From Acetatifactor sp. (GTDB lineage: Bacteria; Bacillota; Clostridia; Lachnospirales; Lachnospiraceae): 46,431 nucleotides of DNA. How positions within the stretch are numbered: position 1 is the first letter of the stretch; each line of letters begins with the position of its first letter. Below, in pieces: positions 8,335-15,754 of this stretch. Below the pieces are notes generated by a model. The model searched no databases, was not told the DNA's origin, and was given only the letters and a program-made list of their open reading frames with translations. The DNA is taken from positions 1-46,431 of the forward strand of contig JAFLRM010000027.1 of the NCBI GenBank assembly GCA_022511465.1, given 5' to 3'. A program made the position numbers and the translations under genes.

Positions 8335-8908
8335 TTTTATACCGCACCTTGTCATTGCCCTTGTGATCGCCTTCCTTACTCAGGTTTTATTTGGAATTGC
8401 TTCACTGGATGGAAGAGAAGCCGCACAGCCACTTGAAAGACTGTTATCACTTGCGGGAACGGTATTGCTCACTCCGGTTTTTCTGCCTGAGCAAAATGAA
8501 AATATCCGCGACCTGATACGCTCCAAACGGACGGACTATCTTGCAGTATGTCTGATTCGGCTGACATATTCCATATTTTTTCTGGCAGTTATAATTGGTT
8601 CTTTCACAGTTATCATGCAATACAGAGAATGCGAAGTTACTATTCGTCATTTTGTAGGTGGACTTTCTTCTGCACTGTTTCTCGGTTCATTGGGATTCTT
8701 TTTTGCAGGGATCAGTCAAAATACTATAATCGGCTACATGGTTTCCCTGATATACTATATATCTAACTTTGCATTAAAAGATGAGTTAAAAAATTTTTTT
8801 TTATTCTCCATGTCGGCAGGGAGCTTTACCGAAAAGTATTGGCTGCTTGGCGGTTCGATGGTTTTGTTTGTTGTCACTTTTGTCTTACTTAAACATATCA
8901 GGAAATAA
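8276..8908 (+). CDS. ABC-2 type membrane subunit of the same exporter
   Basis: About 210 residues from TTG 8276, selected by AGGAGG 7 nt upstream; it overlaps the previous permease by 59 nt in another frame. It has about six hydrophobic segments (LVIALVIAFLTQVLFGI, AVIIGSFTVI, SALFLGSLGFFFAG, IGYMVSLIYYISN, MVLFVVTFVLL). It lacks motifs that would define a substrate. It is the second membrane component of the exporter controlled by the upstream two-component system. Its last residues, VTFVLLKHIRK, recur as a remnant at 34898, on the far side of the injection-system island. Confidence 0.75.
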   Translation: MVDSRFRSTFRILSVNLRHNFIPHLVIALVIAFLTQVLFGIASLDGREAAQPLERLLSLAGTVLLTPVFLPEQNENIRDLIRSKRTDYLAVCLIRLTYSIFFLAVIIGSFTVIMQYRECEVTIRHFVGGLSSALFLGSLGFFFAGISQNTIIGYMVSLIYYISNFALKDELKNFFLFSMSAGSFTEKYWLLGGSMVLFVVTFVLLKHIRK

Positions 8909-8915
8909 TAAAAAG
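8871..8915 (+). repeat. Left copy of 45-bp imperfect direct repeat flanking the CIS island
   Basis: Matches 34908-34952 at 40 of 45 positions by eye. It spans the last codons, stop codon and post-stop AATAAAAAG of the permease gene. The differences are T/C changes and a four-base variable patch. Confidence 0.85.
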
Positions 8916-8953
8916 TCCTCGTACCTTCTGTCAGGTGTGAGGACTTCGCTTTT
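8913..8953 (+). terminator. Rho-independent terminator of the exporter operon
   Basis: AAGTCCTC (8913-8920) pairs with GAGGACTT (8939-8946), followed by CGCTTTT. It insulates the injection-system operon from the exporter operon. Confidence 0.8.
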
Positions 8954-9144
8954 AATGTGGGGTGGGGAAATTTGATGCTATATCGTCTTATAAGTACGGA
9001 ATTCCGAACAAAGAATTATTTGCCAAAGCATTTTTATTGTGCTAATATGTTATTAATGTGACAATATATTGCAAAAAACATATTAATATATGACCAGTCT
9101 TGTCGAATGTTGTAAAAATGTATTAATGATCGGGAGGTGAAGGG
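8954..9144 (+). promoter_or_regulatory. AT-rich leader/promoter region of the CIS operon
   Basis: Very AT-rich sequence with three TATTAAT elements at 9051, 9081 and 9121 (30 and 40 bp apart, whole helical turns). TTGTCG at 9100-9105 precedes the last element by 15 bp, but no consensus sigma-A promoter can be assigned with confidence. A ribosome site GGGAGGTGA (9132-9140) serves the first gene. As the only sizeable gap before 25 kb of genes, it should hold the main promoter. Confidence 0.4.
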
Positions 9145-9507
9145 GTGCGTTATGCAGATGCCGGAAATGTAAAAGAACGCAAAGAAAAAACGGAGCAGAA
9201 TCTAACCGGTATCCCATCGCAAATGAAGATGGACTTTGAGCAGCGCAGCGGGTTATCCTTTGACGACGTGCGAGTCCATTATGCTTCTGATCGTCCTGCT
9301 AAATTTGGAGCGTTAGCTTATACTCAGGGGAACCAGGTATATGTCGGGCCGGGGCAGGAGAAACATCTGCCGCATGAGCTGAGTCATGTGGTTCAACAGA
9401 AGATGAATCTGGTGAGGCCCAATGGTATGATAAACGGTGAACCCTTGAACGATGATGCCGCTTTGGAGAGAGCTGCAGATCGTGCGGAATTTCCGAGGAG
9501 TACATAA
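9145..9507 (+). CDS. eCIS-associated DUF4157 (HEXXH) protein
   Basis: A 120-residue protein starting at GTG 9145, with GGAGG 7 nt upstream. The DUF4157 signature is clear: a segment LSFDDVRVHYASDRP, then ALAYTQGNQVYVGPGQ, then the zinc-metalloprotease-like motif HELSH (77-81), followed by VVQQ and a C-terminal LERAADRA. DUF4157 is a hallmark of eCIS loci; some members are fused to toxins, and the HEXXH may give protease or effector-processing activity. Here the domain stands alone with no toxin fusion. It is the first gene of the operon. Confidence 0.9.
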   Translation: MRYADAGNVKERKEKTEQNLTGIPSQMKMDFEQRSGLSFDDVRVHYASDRPAKFGALAYTQGNQVYVGPGQEKHLPHELSHVVQQKMNLVRPNGMINGEPLNDDAALERAADRAEFPRST

Positions 9508-9555
9508 GGATCTCCGATGCCAAGGTGTCGGAGAAGAGGAGGAAATGCAAGATAA

Positions 9556-11592
9556 ATGGGAGAGGAATATGATGAATGCATCCGTGATGTGATAGATGAC
9601 GCATTCAGCAATTATCAGGCTCCGGATAAAGAAGGGAGAAGCATTCTAGATCTGCCTTCCTGGAGTCTGTGGAAAAATACGTCGGAGCTGTTGCTCCAAC
9701 AGGGTGAGCGGAGTTCGATAGAGTATCTGATACGAGCATTTGGTTTGAATGAGTTTGAGCAATTTTGTCTGTTGCTTTTGTTGGAGAAGGAATTGGATGA
9801 ACCGATGACAATAAGGCGGCTGAATGAGATCGGTTTCCATGACTTGACTCCGGCGGCAATGATATCTCTTTTTCAGGGGGAGCGGTGCCTTATTCGGGAA
9901 TTGTATGGTTTCTTTCTGGAGGGAGGGCCTCTGAAGAACTGGGTTATGCAGGGTGGCAAGGATAATGGGCCGGGGCCCTGGGATGCGGTCCGATTGGATG
10001 AGCGGCTGCGCGGCCTGATCATAGGAGAGCAGTGGGAAGATTCTTCTTTGAAGGAGTATGGTTTTTTCATTTATCCGGGAGAATACGACAGTTCTGAGAT
10101 GAAAGGCGGTTTTGGGGAGAGAGAATACAGACAATGGAGTGGTCTCTTCAACTCCCTGAATGTGCCCAGAGTATGTCTTATCAGAGGAGTGGAGGGAGTC
10201 GGCAAAAAGACTCAGATCCGGCGTTATGTTCAGGAGTATGGAATTCCCGCTTTTTGTGCAGATGCAGGAAGCTTGGAGAGTTTAAATCGGGAAGAACAGA
10301 AGAAAGTATTGTGGAGAATGATCCGCGAATGCAGGCTTTGGCAGGCAATCCTTTGTCTGGAATGGAAAGACGGTATCGAAGAGGAGACGGGAGGAAACAA
10401 TTTGGTAGAGCAGGCTTTTCGTCTGTCTGAGGATTACCTTTTTGGATTGGTCTTGCTTCAGGCACAGGAACAAGAGCTTAAAGGAGTTCCCAAAGAGGCC
10501 GTGCAGGTAGCGATTCCCATGCCAACGCTTCGGGAAGCGGCTTGTCTCTGGAAGGAGACGGGCAAAGGTTTTCCCTGCGCTGAAGGCCTGCACACAGAAG
10601 AATTTGCAGGGATCATGGTAATGACCCCGGGACAGATTCGCAGGGCTTTTATTCAGGCCCTTGGTCTGATGAAGCGGGATGGTCTTAACCGGATTGAAGA
10701 ATATCATATAAAAGAAGCCTGTCGGGGACTACCCCGGGGCAGAATGGTCGGAAAGGCGATGAGGGTTTCCGTAAAGTACAATTTCAGGGATCTGATCCTT
10801 CCGCCTGAGAGGATGCGGCAGTTGGAAGAAGCCTGTTCTCAGGTAAAGAACCGTTATCAGATTTATGAAAAGTGGGGGTTTTCCAAGAAAAATGTTTACG
10901 GAACAGGGATTTCCATTGTTTTTTCCGGGCCGCCCGGAACCGGTAAGACCATGGCAGCACAGGTTTTGGCCGGAGAGCTGGGACTGGAACTTTACAAGAT
11001 CGATCTTGCCGCCGTTGTCAGCAAGTACATAGGTGAGACCGAAAAGAACCTGAACCAGATTTTTGAGGAAGGAAGGAAAATTCAAGCCATCCTGTTCTTT
11101 GACGAGGCGGACGTATTGTTTTCCAAGAGGACAGAGGTTCGGGATTCTCACGACAAATACAGCAATATGGAAGCGGCCTTCCTTTTGCAGAAAATGGAAG
11201 AATACACGGGAGTAGCAATTTTGGCTACCAACTATCTACAGAACATAGATGAGGCGTTCAAACGGCGCCTGACTTATATCATCGATTTCCCGTTTCCTGA
11301 CCAGGAGAGCAGGAGATTGCTGTGGAACTCCATGACACCGGAAGAGCTGCCTTTGGGTGAGGATGTGGATTTTGACTTTTTGGCCCGGAGATTTGAGCTG
11401 AGTGGAAGCCAGATCAAAAACAGCTATTTAAATGCCGCGTTTCTGGCAGCCAGAATTGGAGATGACCATGTGGGCATGGAACATATTATGCGTTCTATTC
11501 AGAAAGAACTGCTTAAGAGTGGAAGGCAGTTGACACAAAAGGATCTGGGAGAGTACGGATACCTTTTGGTGGAAAGATCAGGTGTATCATGA
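9556..11592 (+). CDS. eCIS AAA+ ATPase (Afp15-like)
   Basis: A 678-residue protein. The N-terminal region (about 1-190) is helical and family-specific. A first nucleotide-binding fold is degenerate, with GVEGVGKK at about 211-218 and no clear Walker B. The second AAA+ domain is canonical: Walker A GPPGTGKT (458-465), Walker B ILFFDEAD (acidic pair 516-517), sensor 1 ATN, and arginine finger region FKRR. Similar ATPases (Afp15 type) are core eCIS components thought to act in assembly or cargo loading in the cytoplasm. The best ribosome site, AGAGGAGG, lies about 13 nt before ATG 9556, which is rather far. ATGA overlap couples it to the next gene. Confidence 0.9.
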   Translation: MGEEYDECIRDVIDDAFSNYQAPDKEGRSILDLPSWSLWKNTSELLLQQGERSSIEYLIRAFGLNEFEQFCLLLLLEKELDEPMTIRRLNEIGFHDLTPAAMISLFQGERCLIRELYGFFLEGGPLKNWVMQGGKDNGPGPWDAVRLDERLRGLIIGEQWEDSSLKEYGFFIYPGEYDSSEMKGGFGEREYRQWSGLFNSLNVPRVCLIRGVEGVGKKTQIRRYVQEYGIPAFCADAGSLESLNREEQKKVLWRMIRECRLWQAILCLEWKDGIEEETGGNNLVEQAFRLSEDYLFGLVLLQAQEQELKGVPKEAVQVAIPMPTLREAACLWKETGKGFPCAEGLHTEEFAGIMVMTPGQIRRAFIQALGLMKRDGLNRIEEYHIKEACRGLPRGRMVGKAMRVSVKYNFRDLILPPERMRQLEEACSQVKNRYQIYEKWGFSKKNVYGTGISIVFSGPPGTGKTMAAQVLAGELGLELYKIDLAAVVSKYIGETEKNLNQIFEEGRKIQAILFFDEADVLFSKRTEVRDSHDKYSNMEAAFLLQKMEEYTGVAILATNYLQNIDEAFKRRLTYIIDFPFPDQESRRLLWNSMTPEELPLGEDVDFDFLARRFELSGSQIKNSYLNAAFLAARIGDDHVGMEHIMRSIQKELLKSGRQLTQKDLGEYGYLLVERSGVS

Positions 11593-12392
11593 GCTTTGTT
11601 CATGCAGAGACAGAGTATGAAAAACAGCACAAGCGATCCGATCATCGTTTGAGAAAGGTTCCACAGGAAAAAGAGGAGCGGGAGCAAAGTCACAAGAAGT
11701 ATCCCATGGAAGGCTATGAGGCTTCGGAGGAGGAACTTCGGCAAAAGGCAGAGCCAACGCAGCAGGTTTTGCTCAAGGGAGGCGGCAGAAGGTTCAGTGC
11801 TGGATATAACAGGGAGCAAAAATTGACCATGGTTTTTTCCAAGGATGAAGGTAAGGGCAGAACGAGGGAAGAGGAAATCTTTCGCGCAGAGGGATCCGAA
11901 GCCGACCCTGTTTCTCCTTTATATATGCACAGAAGTTCGTCCGTATCTACAGAAAACGCTCAAATATTAAAGGATTCAAATGAGAAGCAGATGAGTTACC
12001 TGCTCAGACAGCTTAAGATTGCAGCGGAGGCTTCGGATCAAACATTGCTGTCCGATGAGTTCTCGTTCTTAAGTACTTCAAGAGAAAAGGAACAGATTCA
12101 AATGTTGGAAGAGACCAAAGCAAAGCCTGTGACGCGCGCCCAAAGGGAGACGGATCAACAGCTGGAAACAGCCTTGCGAAGAGATATAGCGCATAAGGAA
12201 GAAGAACAGAGAATACTGTTGGAAGCGCTGAATGTCCAGGTGAAGCCGGAAAAAGAGAAAAAGCAAAAGAGTCTGTGGGAACCCAAACGGACGATCCATA
12301 CAACAGTTCCTCAGGCGGATGAGGCAGAAGGGGATCCCGCGGATGAAGGAGGATCTCCCGATAAAGGGAACACTGAAAACTCCTTGGCTTAG
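11589..12392 (+). CDS. Charged coiled-coil protein of the CIS operon, unknown function
   Basis: A 267-residue protein overlapping the ATPase stop by 4 nt (ATGA). It is very rich in Glu, Lys, Gln and Arg with little hydrophobic content. A helical segment at about 130-215 (MSYLLRQLKIAAEASDQTL, then TDQQLETALRRD) is the most structured part; both ends look disordered. It has no TM, signal peptide or recognisable domain. The position between ATPase and sheath, coupled to the ATPase, suggests an ATPase partner, an assembly factor, or a packaged cargo. I cannot choose between these. Confidence 0.6.
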   Translation: MSFVHAETEYEKQHKRSDHRLRKVPQEKEEREQSHKKYPMEGYEASEEELRQKAEPTQQVLLKGGGRRFSAGYNREQKLTMVFSKDEGKGRTREEEIFRAEGSEADPVSPLYMHRSSSVSTENAQILKDSNEKQMSYLLRQLKIAAEASDQTLLSDEFSFLSTSREKEQIQMLEETKAKPVTRAQRETDQQLETALRRDIAHKEEEQRILLEALNVQVKPEKEKKQKSLWEPKRTIHTTVPQADEAEGDPADEGGSPDKGNTENSLA

Positions 12393-12479
12393 GCCGGGTT
12401 AAAATAAAAAGTAAAAAACAAAAAAGAAGAAAGGAGGAATCCAGCTTCAAGTATTGATCATAGGAGCTGGGCACAAAAG

Positions 12480-14213
12480 ATGGCTGAGTATTTGTCACCT
12501 GGTGTGTATGTAGAAGAGTTCGAGTCCGGCGGAAAGCCGATGGAGGGTGTTGGAACCAGCACGGCAGGTTTTATCGGACTGGCGGAGATGGGACCGACGG
12601 AGGGCGTTCCTCAACTGGTCACCAATTTTGCTGATTTTAAGAGAAAATACGGAGGTTATTTGTCGGAAAATGAATTTGGTGAGTATCGTTTTCTGGCCTA
12701 TGCTGTGGAGCATTTCTTTATCAACGGCGGAAGCCGTGCCTTTATCTCCCGTGTCGCTCCCAGCGACGCAAAAAGTGCCACCGGAGGCGTACCGGAAGGG
12801 GCCCCGGTAATTTCCGTGACAGCAAAGAATCCGGGCGCATGGGGCAATGACTTAAACATTGTCATCACCCCGGCCAGCAAGGCAAAGACCCAAATTTTGG
12901 AGATTTTGGAAACAGCAGGCGGAAAGAAGTATCATGTAAAAAATTCTGTCGGATTTAATGCCGGAGATATTGTTATGTTTTCTGACAAAGAGAAGACCAG
13001 CTACAACAAGGTAGTCAAAAGTCAGGACAATATCATTGAGTTTGCACAGGATTTTGAGGGGGATGTGGTTGACACGGAGCTGCTTCCCACCAAGGTGATC
13101 ACTACCTGTGAATTTAATCTGGTGGCAAAATATGATGATCAGGTTGAAGTATATGAAAATCTGTCTTTCAATATTGAAGCTGCTAATTATGCGGACAAGA
13201 AAACTGCCAAGTCCAGCCTGATAGAGGTACAGAGCAGTCCTCAGGCAGACCAGATCGTTGCGCCTTTTACGGCCATTTGCGGTGGGGATGCGGAGAAGGC
13301 GGTTGCCTCTGTGGTTCTGCTCGGCGGATCCAACGGCAGCGTAGCTTCGCTGAGTGCGGCTGATTTTATCGGAGTGGACAACGGTGCGGGCAAGCGTACC
13401 GGCATCCAGTCTTTCCTGGACAATGACACAGTGTCCATTATGGCGGTTCCCGGAGTTACGGATCCCAATGTACAGCTGACGCTGGTTGCACACTGTGAGA
13501 ATCTGGCAAGTCGTTTTGCAGTGCTGGATATACCAAAGGATGCCAAAAAGATTGATGATATCACGGCTCACAGAGATATCTTTGACACCACCTATGCGGC
13601 GCTGTATCATCCCTGGCTTCAGGTATTTGATCCTCTGGATAAGAAAAATATTCCGATTCCGCCCAGCGGGTCTGTCATCGGTATTTACGCCAGAAGCGAT
13701 AATACCAGAGGCGTTCATAAGGCTCCGGCCAACGAGACCGTCCGCGCATGTGTGGGTCTCGACTGCCAGTTCAATAAGGGGGAACAGGATATTTTGAATC
13801 CCAAGGGAGTCAATCTGATCCGTTCTTTCCCGGGTATGGGTATCCGCGTGTGGGGTGCAAGAACCGTGTCCAGCAATCCCAGCTGGAAGTATGTCAATGT
13901 GCGCAGGCTGTTCATCTTCCTTGAGGAATCCATCAAAGCCAACACCAACTGGGCTGTGTTTGAACCCAATGATGAGGTGTTGTGGGTCCGTGTCAAGAGG
14001 ACACTTGAGGTATTCCTGACAGGAATGTGGAGAAACGGATCTCTGGCGGGAAGTTCCCCGGATGAGGCATTCTTTGTAAATATCGGCCGTGACACCATGA
14101 GTCAGGACGATATTGACAACGGACGTCTGGTTTGTGTGATCGGCGTGGCTCCCGTGAAACCTGCCGAGTTTGTGATCTTTAGAGTTTCACAGAAGACGGG
14201 CGATGCGGAATAA
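12480..14213 (+). CDS. Contractile sheath protein
   Basis: A 577-residue protein with the sheath N-terminus MAEYLSPGVYVEEFESG and the C-terminal core GRDTMSQDDIDNGRLVCV followed by IGVAPVKPAEFVIF, both typical of phage/CIS sheath subunits. It assembles as the outer contractile cylinder. Classical Afp and PVC loci carry three sheath genes; here there is one. An inserted domain occupies about 140-260. The start at ATG 12480 lies 13 nt after AGGAG (12462-12466); a stronger AAGGAGG at 12432 is too far to serve it. The 87-nt gap upstream is A-rich and could hold a secondary promoter. Confidence 0.95.
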   Translation: MAEYLSPGVYVEEFESGGKPMEGVGTSTAGFIGLAEMGPTEGVPQLVTNFADFKRKYGGYLSENEFGEYRFLAYAVEHFFINGGSRAFISRVAPSDAKSATGGVPEGAPVISVTAKNPGAWGNDLNIVITPASKAKTQILEILETAGGKKYHVKNSVGFNAGDIVMFSDKEKTSYNKVVKSQDNIIEFAQDFEGDVVDTELLPTKVITTCEFNLVAKYDDQVEVYENLSFNIEAANYADKKTAKSSLIEVQSSPQADQIVAPFTAICGGDAEKAVASVVLLGGSNGSVASLSAADFIGVDNGAGKRTGIQSFLDNDTVSIMAVPGVTDPNVQLTLVAHCENLASRFAVLDIPKDAKKIDDITAHRDIFDTTYAALYHPWLQVFDPLDKKNIPIPPSGSVIGIYARSDNTRGVHKAPANETVRACVGLDCQFNKGEQDILNPKGVNLIRSFPGMGIRVWGARTVSSNPSWKYVNVRRLFIFLEESIKANTNWAVFEPNDEVLWVRVKRTLEVFLTGMWRNGSLAGSSPDEAFFVNIGRDTMSQDDIDNGRLVCVIGVAPVKPAEFVIFRVSQKTGDAE

Positions 14214-14266
14214 GAGAGACATATTGAGCTAAACAGCTCAAAGTACAAGGAAAGGAGAATAGAACA

Positions 14267-14701
14267 ATGGCTGATTATCCATTGGGAAGATTTAGATATA
14301 AAGTGGAGATTGAAGGCATTGAGGTGGCCGGTTTCTCAGAAGTGACAGGTGTGGATGCCTCGGTAGATGTGATCGAATACCGGGAGGGCGATATGGTTCA
14401 GACTCCCATGAAATTTCCGGGATTAATGAAATATGGAAATATTACCCTGAAAAAAGGACTGATATCGGGAGACAAGGCTATCTATGATTGGATGATGGCC
14501 GGACTCACCGGTTCCACCGAAATGACCAGGAAGACGGTTACCATCTCCATGCTGGGACCTGACGGAACCCCGAAGGCTTCCTGGCGTGCGATCAACGCCT
14601 GGCCTGTGAAATACACCGGCCCGGATTTCAATGCGACCGCGTCCGAGGTGGCGGTAGAGACTCTGGAGATCGCCCACGAGGGACTGACCAGAGAGAGTTA
14701 A
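14267..14701 (+). CDS. Inner tube protein (T4 gp19/Hcp-like)
   Basis: A 144-residue protein starting MADYPLGRFRYKVEIEGIEV, then GFSEVTGVDASVDVIEYREG, the signature of CIS/phage tube proteins of the gp19 family. It stacks as hexamers to form the inner tube propelled by sheath contraction. The ribosome site AAAGGAG is well placed. It directly follows the sheath gene, the usual order. Confidence 0.95.
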   Translation: MADYPLGRFRYKVEIEGIEVAGFSEVTGVDASVDVIEYREGDMVQTPMKFPGLMKYGNITLKKGLISGDKAIYDWMMAGLTGSTEMTRKTVTISMLGPDGTPKASWRAINAWPVKYTGPDFNATASEVAVETLEIAHEGLTRES

Positions 14702-14729
14702 GGATGTTTAAATAAAATGAGGTGAAAAA

Positions 14730-15104
14730 ATGGCGTTTCAGACAGAATATGATTTTATTTTGCCCAGAGGATATCTTGATCAAAACGGGGTACTCCATAG
14801 GGAAGGCACTATGCGTCTGGCCAATGCGGCGGACGAAATTCTTCCGCTGAGAGATTCCAGAGTGCAACAGAATCCGGGCTACCTGACCATTATTCTGCTG
14901 GCCAGGGTGGTAACCAAGCTGGGATCTCTTTCCGGGGTGGACACTCATGTGATCGAGAATCTTTATACCATGGACTTGGCGTATCTTCAGGATCTGTACC
15001 AGAGGATCAACACGATGGAGACACCTGTTTATAAGGCAGTGTGCCCTCATTGCAGTGAAGAGATCGAGGTGCCTGTAAATTTTATGGAGGCCGGTCCATT
15101 TTAA
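14730..15104 (+). CDS. Tail-assembly chaperone-like protein, short form
   Basis: A 124-residue protein: FILPRGYLDQNGVLHREGTM, then LRDSRVQQNPGYLTIILLARV, and ending with a CPHC knuckle (Cys105, Cys108). This matches 'phage tail assembly protein' genes found after the tube gene in eCIS and myophages. The family is helical and not part of the mature particle; in phages the equivalent G or E proteins chaperone the tape measure. The last codons contain the heptamer A-AAT-TTT in frame, followed by a GC stem-loop. A -1 shift would replace the last 6 residues with a 64-residue extension (see 15077-15277). Confidence 0.8.
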   Translation: MAFQTEYDFILPRGYLDQNGVLHREGTMRLANAADEILPLRDSRVQQNPGYLTIILLARVVTKLGSLSGVDTHVIENLYTMDLAYLQDLYQRINTMETPVYKAVCPHCSEEIEVPVNFMEAGPF

Positions 15105-15115
15105 CCTATCCGGCC
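15077..15115 (+). promoter_or_regulatory. Candidate programmed -1 ribosomal frameshift signal
   Basis: A slippery heptamer A-AAT-TTT (15077-15083) is in the correct phase for codons 117-118 of the short form. A 5-nt spacer follows, then a perfect 6-bp GGCCGG (15089-15094) / CCGGCC (15110-15115) stem with a 15-nt loop. This has the X-XXY-YYZ plus spacer plus structure architecture of known -1 sites. The downstream frame begins exactly in the -1 register and has no standard start codon. Confidence 0.6.
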
Positions 15116-15277
15116 GAAAAAATTTATGAGGAAGCGGCATTTATTGCATACTATATGCACTGGAGTCATGATGACATCATGGCCATGAGTCATATGGACC
15201 GACTTAGATGGTGTAAGGAAATTTCTAAGATCAACAGCAAGCTGAATGATGAACCTAAGAATGTATTTGAGATTTGA
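15098..15277 (+). CDS. DUF6760-like small CIS protein, probable -1 frameshift extension of the chaperone
   Basis: About 59 residues: LTYPAEKIYEEAAFIAYYMHW, then SHDDIMAMSHMDRLRWCKEI and SKIN. This matches small helical proteins that follow the chaperone gene in other eCIS loci. The conserved region begins at the very start of the frame (YPAEK), yet no ATG, GTG or TTG precedes it after the in-frame stop; the first ATG falls in the middle of the domain. There are two ways to express it: a -1 frameshift at 15077-15083, giving a fusion of about 182 residues, or initiation at ATT 15098 with GGAGG 7 nt upstream. The paired architecture resembles lambda G/GT and P2 E/E'. I favour frameshifting, but both remain possible. 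Confidence 0.7.
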   Translation: MLTYPAEKIYEEAAFIAYYMHWSHDDIMAMSHMDRLRWCKEISKINSKLNDEPKNVFEI

Positions 15278-15288
15278 GGTGAGACAGG

Positions 15289-15735
15289 ATGAATCAGACA
15301 CATAGCGACTATGTGCCGGTGTATCGGTTTGCGGTCAGGATTGGCGAAAATAATGGGAAAGTCTGTTTTTCCAGAATATCGGGTATTGAGAAAACCTTGG
15401 ATTTTGAGGAAATCTATGAGGGCGGCTACAATGCTGCGCCACATCTGGTTGCGGTTCCCCATAAGAGTCATGCGGCCCTGGTCTTGGAAAAGGGTGCAGC
15501 GCCGGGAAACAGCTGGGTCAATAAGATAAAACCAGGAATGAAACTGGGAACGTGGCTGGAGGTGGCACTTTTAGACACAAAAGGCAAGGAGACCGGCCAG
15601 ACTTTCACTATTCAAGACGGATTGGTTACCAAATGGGAGATTTCTCACCTTGATGCAATGGGAAGGGAAATCTTGATTGAAAAACTTGAGATCATGCATG
15701 AAGGGATCCAATACTCTAACGGGGTCGGGCAATAA
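15289..15735 (+). CDS. Second tube-type protein (gp19-like; tube initiator)
   Basis: A 148-residue protein starting MNQTHSDYVPVYRFAVRIG, with FSRISGIEKTLDFEEIYEGG and a C-terminus REILIEKLEIMHEGIQY, the pattern of gp19-like tube proteins but more diverged than the one at 14267. Afp5-type paralogs in this position join the tube to the baseplate. The ribosome site is GAGGTGAGACAGG. It follows the chaperone pair. Confidence 0.85.
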   Translation: MNQTHSDYVPVYRFAVRIGENNGKVCFSRISGIEKTLDFEEIYEGGYNAAPHLVAVPHKSHAALVLEKGAAPGNSWVNKIKPGMKLGTWLEVALLDTKGKETGQTFTIQDGLVTKWEISHLDAMGREILIEKLEIMHEGIQYSNGVGQ

Positions 15736-15754
15736 TGTGAGGACAGGTGACAAT

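Noticed and set aside
12852..13718. Long antisense frame (288 codons) inside the sheath gene
   Set aside because: It lies opposite a well-supported gene, lacks a ribosome site and has no recognisable protein pattern; it is a shadow frame.
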